Shown in pieces: positions 13,674 to 20,623 of a stretch of DNA of 34,144 nt. Positions within the stretch are counted from its first letter, which is position 1. Each line of letters opens with the position of its first letter. The stretch is from Flavobacteriaceae bacterium. GTDB lineage: Bacteria > Bacteroidota > Bacteroidia > Flavobacteriales > Flavobacteriaceae. Position numbers and translations under genes: made by a program. Location of the stretch: NCBI GenBank assembly GCA_024643425.1, contig JAHEMY010000017.1, forward strand, positions 1-34,144. The letters are read 5' to 3'. Below the pieces are notes generated by a model, which saw nothing but the letters and a program-made list of their open reading frames with translations, did not search any database and had not been told where the DNA came from.

Positions 13674-16175
13674 TTAGTTTCCTAAAGATAGCAAATTAGC
13701 AAACAATCGATACGCCCCCGAAACTCCGGCCGGAAGTTCCCTAAAAAAGCTCAGTCCCGTATAGACGTAATGGCCCTTTCCATATTCTGCGACCAGTAAA
13801 GAGCCTTTGGTTTCAGCTTCTCCCGGGTCACTCATGCCTAAAATTGGCTCAAAAGCAGGATCCCATTCATCAGGGAAATACAAACCTCGCTCTTGCACCC
13901 AACCGTTAAAATCGTCTTTGGTTATTTTGTTTGGCGTATTTAGTACTGCGTGTTTTGGTGCCAAAAGATCTACTTCGGCAAATTCATTTGTCACACGCTC
14001 TCTAGAAAGTGAAAGTTTATAAGGAGCTAAATGGTCCGTGACCAAACCCCTGGAAGTGTTGTACTGAACAATTAACGTACCTCCCTGTTTCACATATTCG
14101 TCTAAAATAGGCTGCTTAAACTGAAGCTCATCTTGGGTGTTGTATGCTCGAATCCCCATAACGATGGCATCAAATGATTTTAATGCATCAAGTTTAAGTT
14201 CAGCAACATTTAATTCGGTAACCTGAAAGCCAATTTGTTTTAAACTCTCGGGGATGGCATCGCCGGCACCATTGATGTATCCAATGTTTTCTCCTTTTTT
14301 CTGAATGGGGATGCGAACTACTTTGGACTGAGAGGGTAGAAGTAGTTGTTGTAAAGGAATATGCTCGTAATCCAGCGTGACCAATTCCTTATCTATGAAT
14401 TGGTCTCCTACGTGAATTAGGGGTTTAATATAGCCTTCGCTTTGATCTTTCGGAGGAACTACTTTAAACATAAAGGTCTGGGTAGCACCTTTATTTTCAA
14501 GATTGAATGTTTGTTCCTCAGGAATTACTGTCCATCCTTTTGGATGATCCAAACGAACCGAACCGGATACATTGTTTTTCCCTGCTCTCACAATGACGGG
14601 TATATCTTTGGATTCAGCGGTTGAAAAAATAATCACTTTTTCTGCAATAGAGGAAGTGGCTACAGGAAGTAATTCAAAAGGTTGATAAACCTCACCCTTC
14701 ACAGGGTCGTTGAATTTATAAACGATGGAACGTTCCAATTTAATAGGAACGCCCTCGATGGATAAGTTGAAATACACGGGAAAGTGGTTGGTTTGCTCTG
14801 GAAGTCCAATAAGGGATTCATCGGAAACCTTGTACATCCCTAAAGTGCCCTCTTCTTTCAACCAATAAGGCGTTGAATATTCTTTAGCTTGAAACGTATA
14901 TTCCACGCTTTGTAGCGTATAAGGAGTGTTGTTCTTTAGTGGGGTTGGTACAAATGTGGTTGGAAATTGAATAATGGGGGAGCTCACGCCACCTAATTGA
15001 ATATCGGCGGAGGATCGGTTGATTGCCTCTATCTTTACCGACACTTCGCCACTTGGCGTAACTGAAGCTTCACTGGCGGTAGCCTCTAGAAACAAACCGG
15101 CACAGTCGGCAATAATATCTTCCAATTCTTTTAGCTTTACTTCTTTCCAGTATCCATCCGGTACCTTCTGAAGCAATTGGTAGGCGCTCATTAGATTTGC
15201 CAAATGATAGGAGGGGTCTTTAAAGTTAAAATTACTTTGAATCGCATATAAGATGGGACCAATTACGTCACCACCTTCAATTCGTGTCCAAGTTGTGTCA
15301 ATTCCTTCGAAAAGTGAAGCTCCTTTTCCGGGAAGGGTTCCTTTAATTAATTCGAGGTATTCCGTTTCTGTACCCCTAGAACCGCTACTTCCAAATCCTT
15401 GTGATTTGTGCATGCTTCTGCTTAAAGCAGCGATTTCACCATTCGAGAGTCCTAATTCAGGATAATAGCTTCCTGTTTCTACCTCAACCAAATTTGATTT
15501 GTCGGCTTTCTCAAAATTTTCCTGACTCCCATAGAACCACCAGGAAGTATTGAAAAACAATCGTTGTGGTTGCCAAGTTCCGCATTGCTCTGCCGTTTTA
15601 GGATATTTTGTAGCGTCTCCAACTAAGTCAAAAGCCTCCACACTTAATATGGCTGAAGAAGTATGATGCCCATGGGTGCTGCCCGGTGTTCGATGGTTAA
15701 ACCGGTTTACAATAACATCGGGTTTAAATTTTCGAATCATACGAACCACATCACCTAAAACTTGTTCTTTGTTCCAAATCTCAAGTGTTTCATCCGGATG
15801 CTTGGAGTAGCCAAAATCATTGGCTCGGGTAAAAAACTGTTGTCCTCCATCTTTGCGTCGGGCGGCAAGTAATTCTTGCGTACGAATAACCCCTAATTGT
15901 TCTGTTAATTCCGGGCCAATTAAATTTTGTCCGCCATCCCCGCGTGTAACCGATAAATAGGCGGTTCTGGCATTCATTTCATTAGACAAATATGAAATAA
16001 GCCGTGTATTCTCATCATCCGGGTGTGCTGCGATGTACAAAGCAGATCCTAAAAAGTTTAATTTTTCAAGTTTGTGAAATATTTCGGAGGTGCTCGGTTT
16101 CTGTGGTGTCTGCGCGAAGGAAATTGCACTTATACTTAATAGAAACAGAAGGGTTGTTCGTAATTTATATCGCAT
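13674..16175 (-). CDS. Secreted PIG-L family deacetylase, large multidomain form
   Basis: An 833-residue protein with a signal peptide (MRYKLRTTLLFLLSISAISFAQ, cleavage near residue 21). Residues about 40-290 are a PIG-L/LmbE zinc-dependent N-deacetylase with the metal motif AHPDDE (50-55) and the second histidine motif HGHH (168-171). The middle (about 360-610) is beta-rich with segments like NGALP-type Ig-like domains (SGEVSVKIEAINRS, VSGSVRLDHPKGWTV). The C-terminus (about 640-833) includes FDAIVMGIRAYNTQDELQ and GGTLIVQYNTSR, resembling a GATase-1/ThuA-like fold. PIG-L enzymes remove N-acetyl groups from N-acetylglucosamine-type sugars; BshB of bacillithiol synthesis is a short cytosolic relative, whereas this is exported and much larger. 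Cotranscribed with the small membrane peptide and symporter. Confidence 0.9.
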   Translation of the reverse strand: MRYKLRTTLLFLLSISAISFAQTPQKPSTSEIFHKLEKLNFLGSALYIAAHPDDENTRLISYLSNEMNARTAYLSVTRGDGGQNLIGPELTEQLGVIRTQELLAARRKDGGQQFFTRANDFGYSKHPDETLEIWNKEQVLGDVVRMIRKFKPDVIVNRFNHRTPGSTHGHHTSSAILSVEAFDLVGDATKYPKTAEQCGTWQPQRLFFNTSWWFYGSQENFEKADKSNLVEVETGSYYPELGLSNGEIAALSRSMHKSQGFGSSGSRGTETEYLELIKGTLPGKGASLFEGIDTTWTRIEGGDVIGPILYAIQSNFNFKDPSYHLANLMSAYQLLQKVPDGYWKEVKLKELEDIIADCAGLFLEATASEASVTPSGEVSVKIEAINRSSADIQLGGVSSPIIQFPTTFVPTPLKNNTPYTLQSVEYTFQAKEYSTPYWLKEEGTLGMYKVSDESLIGLPEQTNHFPVYFNLSIEGVPIKLERSIVYKFNDPVKGEVYQPFELLPVATSSIAEKVIIFSTAESKDIPVIVRAGKNNVSGSVRLDHPKGWTVIPEEQTFNLENKGATQTFMFKVVPPKDQSEGYIKPLIHVGDQFIDKELVTLDYEHIPLQQLLLPSQSKVVRIPIQKKGENIGYINGAGDAIPESLKQIGFQVTELNVAELKLDALKSFDAIVMGIRAYNTQDELQFKQPILDEYVKQGGTLIVQYNTSRGLVTDHLAPYKLSLSRERVTNEFAEVDLLAPKHAVLNTPNKITKDDFNGWVQERGLYFPDEWDPAFEPILGMSDPGEAETKGSLLVAEYGKGHYVYTGLSFFRELPAGVSGAYRLFANLLSLGN

Positions 16176-16206
16176 GAATTATTTTTTAAAGGTTCTTTGT
16201 GATGAA

Positions 16207-16761
16207 TTAATCATGAGGTAAGTCGGTGGTATTTTTATCATCCTCCAAGAGGAATTCGTCTACTTCTTCGGGTTTTATAACACTTACTCCTTTTTGGAGC
16301 ATCAAGCTATTAGGGTAGGAAATAAGTCGGTCATCTTGTGTCTTTAGAAGCACATGAAACCCTTTGATGTCTTCGATGGTTCCTTGAAAATCGTATTCTT
16401 TGTCGTGAATAATAATGTAGTCGCCTATTTTATAAGGAAAGGTGAAAAACATAATAATGCCGCTGGTAATATTACTAAGGATGGACCATTGTGCAAAGAG
16501 TCCGATACCGATTACGGCAAAAACGGAAGATAAGACAACACCAACATCTTCAAAGCGAACCCCCCAAATAAGAAATAAACACAAGATAATCGCAAAGACA
16601 ATAGCGAAGTCGATGTACTTAATAATAAGCCCTGTCCGGTGTTCGACCTTTTCAAGTTTTTTAGCGAAGCGCCTTACGATGGCAGCCAGAATCCAGCGGA
16701 CCAATAAAAATACTACGAGGATGGAAATGGATAAAATTGCTTCAAATAAATATGCTTTCAT
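16207..16761 (-). CDS. Small MscS-type mechanosensitive channel family protein
   Basis: A 184-residue protein starting at the ATG at 16761; a TTG one codon earlier is also in frame but I prefer ATG. Three hydrophobic helices (about 4-28, 45-68, 72-105) end in the pore-like MscS helix SSVFAVIGIGLFAQWSILSN followed by ITSGIIMFFTFPYKIGDYIIIHD, the start of the beta domain. MscS channels open under membrane tension to release solutes at osmotic downshock. At 184 residues it has a truncated cytoplasmic cage compared with MscS (about 286), as in many short Bacteroidota versions. It ends with an acidic tail. Gap to the upstream lipoprotein gene is 7 bases. Confidence 0.87.
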   Translation of the reverse strand: MKAYLFEAILSISILVVFLLVRWILAAIVRRFAKKLEKVEHRTGLIIKYIDFAIVFAIILCLFLIWGVRFEDVGVVLSSVFAVIGIGLFAQWSILSNITSGIIMFFTFPYKIGDYIIIHDKEYDFQGTIEDIKGFHVLLKTQDDRLISYPNSLMLQKGVSVIKPEEVDEFLLEDDKNTTDLPHD

Positions 16762-16768
16762 CAAGGAA

Positions 16769-17680
16769 TTAATTAAGTAATAAAGAATCTCTTAAAGCCT
16801 CATGTTCGGTTCCATTTTGACTCCAATACGCTGTTTTCATTCGTTTCATCTTTTCGGCTTTCGTAATTAAACCGTTTGGGTTTGTTTCTTCCCACTGCTC
16901 AATTTCATAAGGGAATTCACTATGAAAATAAATGCGTAATTCGCGCTTTAGGGTTGGGTAGGTAAGGGTGTATTGGGTAAGGGAATCTCCCTTCATCAAA
17001 TGTGCATTGGCCTCAACCTCCTTTAGTTTTTGATGACCTGTTCTGCTAAATTCAAAACTTGGAATCACCGAAATCGAACCGGTAGGCAGTTCTTCAGGGT
17101 TAATGCGAATTAAATTCCAAAGTTCTGTTTCAATCCAGGTCTTGTCTAATTCGAAGCGTTGGTCGGCTTCCCCGTCAAAGTAAGAATGACTCTCGATTTC
17201 AAAATTTTTCTTGTTATTGAGTTGCACATATACATGGCCACACCACTCTTGCATCGTATGGGATACTTTCAAGGCGTGCGCTTTATTAGGCAATGGACTG
17301 AAAGTGCTCGTCATAACAGAATAGGGGTAGATCCCGGTAATGTATTTTTTAGTCTGATTTAATTTAAGAACGGGAATGGTCGAGGAACTCGCTTGATTAG
17401 CTTTTACTTGCGTGTCGGGCTGAAATTCTTCAGTCACAAAAATGGTCATGGCCGTTCCATTGCGAAGTTCGCCATAGCGTTCTTGGGATAATTTGTAGGA
17501 AGTGATTTCTGCCTTTCCTGAAAACCAATAGTCTTTAAAGTCGTTTGTTAACGTTCGATGATCTGAATTTTTAAGGGTTGAAGAAGCTGCAGGGATTAAG
17601 TTTTCTTCCGATTTTCTACAGGAAGTAAACAGTAGGCAACACACAAAAAGAACTGGAAGTAATTTCCGTTGAAATGACAT
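16769..17680 (-). CDS. Predicted lipoprotein of unknown function
   Basis: A 303-residue protein from the ATG at 17680; the frame is open to 17725 but earlier starts would overlap maf and spoil the signal. MSFQRK, then the hydrophobic LLPVLFVCCLLF, then a lipobox ending at Cys21 (TSC), then RKSEEN: a lipoprotein signal with acidic residues soon after the cysteine, which in flavobacteria often marks surface export. The body is a mix of beta strands without recognised motifs; segments include KDYWFSGKAEITSYKLSQ and GSISVIPSFEFSRTGHQ. Bacteroidota genomes often have a gene like this beside maf, and its annotation is sometimes confused with that of maf. No function assigned. Starts 31 bases after maf and ends 7 bases before the MscS gene. 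Confidence 0.82.
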   Translation of the reverse strand: MSFQRKLLPVLFVCCLLFTSCRKSEENLIPAASSTLKNSDHRTLTNDFKDYWFSGKAEITSYKLSQERYGELRNGTAMTIFVTEEFQPDTQVKANQASSSTIPVLKLNQTKKYITGIYPYSVMTSTFSPLPNKAHALKVSHTMQEWCGHVYVQLNNKKNFEIESHSYFDGEADQRFELDKTWIETELWNLIRINPEELPTGSISVIPSFEFSRTGHQKLKEVEANAHLMKGDSLTQYTLTYPTLKRELRIYFHSEFPYEIEQWEETNPNGLITKAEKMKRMKTAYWSQNGTEHEALRDSLLLN

Positions 17681-17711
17681 GAGCAAGGTTTTGAGTAAAA
17701 TTACCATAAAA

Positions 17712-18299
17712 TCAGCGGCTGGCAAGTTCCATTAACGTTTTGTAAACAAGTCGGGTGGGAAGCCCCATCACGTTGAAAAAACAACCCTCTAACTTTTCAA
17801 TACCTATGTAACCCAGCCAATCCTGAATTCCGTAACTCCCGGCTTTATCGTAGGGCTTGCAGGTGTCTAGATAATATTCTATCTCGGCTCGATGTAGTTT
17901 TTTAAACCAAACCATCGTACTGTCGTTAACCGTAATTTGCTCGTCTTTTAATGTAAAGCAAACCGAGGTAAACACTTGGTGCATCGAACCACTTAAGTTT
18001 TCAAGCATCGATATCGCATCTTCACGGTCGATGGGTTTTCCAATCGCTTTACCATCCTTCCAAACGATGGTGTCGCTGGTGATCACAACCTCGTTTGGAG
18101 CAATCGTTGTAAATGCAGTTGCTTTTAGTTTAGCCAGGTAGTCTGTGATTTCTGAACCAGCTAAATGATTAGGAAAAACTTCCTCAATTTCACGAACATC
18201 GATGGTGAAGTCGACATCAAGGGCCTTAAAAAAGTGATGCCGCCGAGGAGATCCCGAAGCTAAAATGATTTTGTAGTGTTTTAATTTTTCTTTCAGCAT
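17712..18299 (-). CDS. maf: Maf family nucleoside-triphosphate pyrophosphatase
   Basis: A 195-residue protein with the Maf signature LASGSPRR (13-20), the catalytic aspartate at Asp76 in ITSDTIVW, KDGKAIGKP and the later SYGIQDWLGYIGIEKLEGCFFNVMGLP. Maf proteins hydrolyse dTTP, UTP and modified or non-canonical NTPs, a house-cleaning role; they were first named for an effect on septum formation. Length and motifs are normal for the dTTP/UTP-type (YhdE-like). Its ATG is one base after the UbiA stop codon (TGATATG), so translation is coupled. Confidence 0.92.
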   Translation of the reverse strand: MLKEKLKHYKIILASGSPRRHHFFKALDVDFTIDVREIEEVFPNHLAGSEITDYLAKLKATAFTTIAPNEVVITSDTIVWKDGKAIGKPIDREDAISMLENLSGSMHQVFTSVCFTLKDEQITVNDSTMVWFKKLHRAEIEYYLDTCKPYDKAGSYGIQDWLGYIGIEKLEGCFFNVMGLPTRLVYKTLMELASR

Positions 18300-18300
18300 A

Positions 18301-19209
18301 TCAATATAAATTCTTCATAAAAGGTATAGAACAGACCCCTAAAAGAAAAATGATTTTCAGTAAAGAGGAAAGGAAGGCGTATTCTTTTTGTTTTTCAGCA
18401 TTCCAGGCCTTAATACAAAACAGCAATAATGGGCCTCCAAGGGCAAAGAGGAAATACATGAGCACATAGGTTGAGGTGTATAATTCGTAATAAGCATACA
18501 AAACCAACATAAAAAAAGCAAATACGCCAAAACCAAAGACAAGCATTGTGGTTCGGTGGTTGCCTAAAAGAATGGGAAGGGTAGTCCTGCCTCCATTTTT
18601 GTCTCCATTCACATCCTGAATATCTTTTACCCATTCCCGCATTAGGTTCAAATAAAAAGCTGCCACAGCGTAATACCAGACAACCTTTGCATAATGAATT
18701 TGTTGTGAGCGGTTAAGCTCATCCAGCATAGGATAGATATCAAATAAAACTAAGATAAGTAGGCTTAAACCCACTAAAACCGCAATAAGGATATTTCCTA
18801 ATATCAGCATAGATTTTAAGAAGGAGGCATAGAAATAAAGGAGGGCAGCACATATCACAAACATGCCCGCTAATCCAGGTTTTCCTATGCTATTGGCTAC
18901 GTAAAACCCCAATAACACCCCAAGGCTTGTAATGATAATATAGCTGTTATAGGCTGCCGTTTCTGAAATACTCTTTCCAATATAAACCTTTTTAGGCTTG
19001 TTGATCCGGTCAATCGCAAGGTCGTAGATGTCGTTAATGATGTTACCCCCGGCCGCTATAAAAACGGTTGCTAAAACCACCAAGGCAAATTGAAAATCGT
19101 CAAGGGCTAGGGGAATGTTAACCTGTTCAAACAGGGTGTACTTGATTAAAAACTGCGTCAAACCAATAAGCAGTAAATTAACCGGTCGTATGATCTTAAA
19201 GAATCCCAA
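18301..19209 (-). CDS. UbiA-family prenyltransferase (annotated elsewhere as geranylgeranylglycerol-phosphate geranylgeranyltransferase)
   Basis: A 302-residue integral membrane prenyltransferase with both aspartate-rich motifs that bind Mg and the polyprenyl diphosphate: NDIYDLAID (59-67) and DIQDVNGD (196-203), the latter followed by GGRTTLP. About eight hydrophobic helices. Flavobacterial members of this group are usually labelled geranylgeranylglycerol-phosphate geranylgeranyltransferase from similarity to archaeal enzymes; other UbiA members make menaquinone or heme. The true substrate pair is open. The start codon is TTG at 19209, five bases after the kdsC-like stop; no in-frame ATG precedes the first conserved motif, and the opening GFFKIIRPVNLLLIGLTQ is typical for the family. 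Confidence 0.88.
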   Translation of the reverse strand: MGFFKIIRPVNLLLIGLTQFLIKYTLFEQVNIPLALDDFQFALVVLATVFIAAGGNIINDIYDLAIDRINKPKKVYIGKSISETAAYNSYIIITSLGVLLGFYVANSIGKPGLAGMFVICAALLYFYASFLKSMLILGNILIAVLVGLSLLILVLFDIYPMLDELNRSQQIHYAKVVWYYAVAAFYLNLMREWVKDIQDVNGDKNGGRTTLPILLGNHRTTMLVFGFGVFAFFMLVLYAYYELYTSTYVLMYFLFALGGPLLLFCIKAWNAEKQKEYAFLSSLLKIIFLLGVCSIPFMKNLY

Positions 19210-19214
19210 GGTGC

Positions 19215-19748
19215 TTATCCTTCTTTGGCACTGGCGTCTCCGCCGCTAAACCATTTTCCCTGAACCTTCAGCACTTGCTCAATCACATCGCGTGCACATC
19301 CTTTCCCTCCCTTTTTATGAGAAACATATTTTGAAATATGTTTGATTTCCGGAACGGCATCTTGCGGACAACAGGGCAGGCCAATCATTTTCATGGCGGT
19401 GTAATCGGGAAGATCGTCACCCATATAGAGTACATGTTCGGGTTGTATGCCGTGGGTATCAAAATAATCTTGCAGCGTTTTTGTTTTGAAGTGAGCTCCT
19501 AAGTGAATATCGTTAACTCCCAGTCCCTCAAGACGTTTACGCACTCCTTCATTGGTCCCTCCACTAATGATGCATACATTATAACCACGGTCCATCGCGG
19601 TCTTTAGCGCAAAACCATCTTTGATGTTCATATTTCGAAGCATCTCTCCGTCGGTATTAACAATTACTGTTCCGTCGGTGAGCACTCCGTCGACGTCAAA
19701 GATGAACGTAGTAATGTGTTGTAAGTATTCTTTATAGCTTTTTTCCAA
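19215..19748 (-). CDS. KdsC-like HAD phosphatase (3-deoxy-D-manno-octulosonate 8-phosphate phosphatase type)
   Basis: A 177-residue, cap-less HAD phosphatase. Motif I is FDVDGVLTDG with Asp18 and Asp20, then KDGFALKTAMDRGYNVCIISGG (motif II) and MGDDLPDYTAM (motif IV). The pattern and length match KdsC, which removes phosphate from KDO-8-phosphate for lipopolysaccharide synthesis; related proteins act on other 8- or 9-phosphates such as N-acylneuraminate. The start is TTG at 19748, five bases after the upstream stop; the next in-frame ATG (MLRNMN) would delete the catalytic motif, so TTG must be used. No kdsA/kdsB nearby. Same operon as the UbiA gene. Confidence 0.88.
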   Translation of the reverse strand: MEKSYKEYLQHITTFIFDVDGVLTDGTVIVNTDGEMLRNMNIKDGFALKTAMDRGYNVCIISGGTNEGVRKRLEGLGVNDIHLGAHFKTKTLQDYFDTHGIQPEHVLYMGDDLPDYTAMKMIGLPCCPQDAVPEIKHISKYVSHKKGGKGCARDVIEQVLKVQGKWFSGGDASAKEG

Positions 19749-19753
19749 GATGA

Positions 19754-20509
19754 TTATTTTAAATTAAAATGCTCCTGAATGGATTCGGTAAGCAATTTAT
19801 AAATTTCTTTCTGTTTTGGGTGGTCCAGTAAGGCTAAATGTGCTTCGATCGTGCTTTGGTCATTTCTTTTGGCGGGCCCTGTTTGCGCTTCTGATGGCAT
19901 CATGTGCTGCACCTTTTCAGCAGTTTCCAAAATAAGCGGTTTCAATAAGGAAAAAGGCAATTGGTGTTCGTTTAAATATTCCTCCGCCATATGAAACAAA
20001 TGATTGCTAAAATTATTCACCCAAACGGCTGCCATATGAAGTCTTTTTCGTTCTTCGGAAGTTAGGGTCACTACTTTATCGGACAGGCTGTTGGCTAATT
20101 TCTTGAGTACCTCCAAATCGTTTGGATTGGCAGCTTCAAGACAAATAGGGACAGTACTGAAATCGATGCTCGCTTCCGCCGAAAAAGTTTGAAGCGGATA
20201 AAACACTCCTTTTCGGTTCTTTCCATCGATGGCATCAATAGAAACGGTTCCCGACGTATGCGCGATAAGCTGGTTTTCAATAGGAATTTGCTGCGAAAGT
20301 TCTTTGATTAGATCGTCGTTTACTGCCATGAGGCAGACATCGGAAGGGATAATTTCAGTTAGGGAATTTATAAATTCCGTAGCACCTTTTTTTCCTTTGG
20401 GTGCCGACGGACTACAAACTTGAAGCACCTTCACCGATTCAGACTGCTGCAATGCTTTGAACAAATGTTGCCCCACATTGCCATAACCAATTAATACCAC
20501 TGTAGTCAT
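19754..20509 (-). CDS. Rossmann-fold protein with DUF2520 C-terminal domain
   Basis: A 251-residue protein with an N-terminal NAD(P)-binding fingerprint VVLIGYGNVGQHL (glycines at 8, 10 and 13) and a helical C-terminal half with EERKRLHMAAVWVNNFSNHLFHMAEEYL, the mark of the Rossmann-like plus DUF2520 family. The fold resembles F420-dependent NADP reductase and pyrroline-5-carboxylate reductase, so it is probably an oxidoreductase, but no substrate is known. It is the first gene of the nine-gene minus-strand run and diverges from ccsBA over a 114-base region that carries a perfect inverted repeat. TAA is followed after 5 bases by the kdsC-like gene. Confidence 0.88.
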   Translation of the reverse strand: MTTVVLIGYGNVGQHLFKALQQSESVKVLQVCSPSAPKGKKGATEFINSLTEIIPSDVCLMAVNDDLIKELSQQIPIENQLIAHTSGTVSIDAIDGKNRKGVFYPLQTFSAEASIDFSTVPICLEAANPNDLEVLKKLANSLSDKVVTLTSEERKRLHMAAVWVNNFSNHLFHMAEEYLNEHQLPFSLLKPLILETAEKVQHMMPSEAQTGPAKRNDQSTIEAHLALLDHPKQKEIYKLLTESIQEHFNLK

Positions 20510-20542
20510 GATGCTAAATTAAACAATCCCAATTTCATGAAA

Positions 20543-20563
20543 GTATATTTTCATTGAATATAC
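20543..20563. promoter_or_regulatory. Perfect 7-7-7 inverted repeat in a divergent promoter region
   Basis: GTATATT (20543-20549), a 7-base spacer TTCATTG, and AATATAC (20557-20563). It sits between the divergent DUF2520 gene (start 20509) and ccsBA (start 20624), just upstream of the ccsBA -7 box. This is the shape of a dimeric repressor or activator site. No regulator can be named. Confidence 0.4.
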
Positions 20564-20599
20564 ATCTACTTTTAACAAAGATTCTCTCTTTACTTTCCT

Positions 20600-20607
20600 T
20601 ATTTTTG
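20600..20607 (+). promoter_or_regulatory. -7 promoter box (TATTTTTG) of ccsBA
   Basis: Exact TAnnTTTG match, 16 bases before the ATG at 20624. A TTTTAAC segment about 20-25 bases upstream is only a weak -33 candidate. Confidence 0.55.
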
Positions 20608-20623
20608 CACTAAAATTAGCAGA

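Noticed and set aside
13674-16175. BshB bacillithiol deacetylase
   Set aside because: The protein is exported, three times too long, and no bshA or bshC gene is near.
17681-17725. Upstream start for the lipoprotein gene beside maf
   Set aside because: It overlaps maf's end and puts 15 extra residues before a clean lipoprotein signal that begins at 17680.
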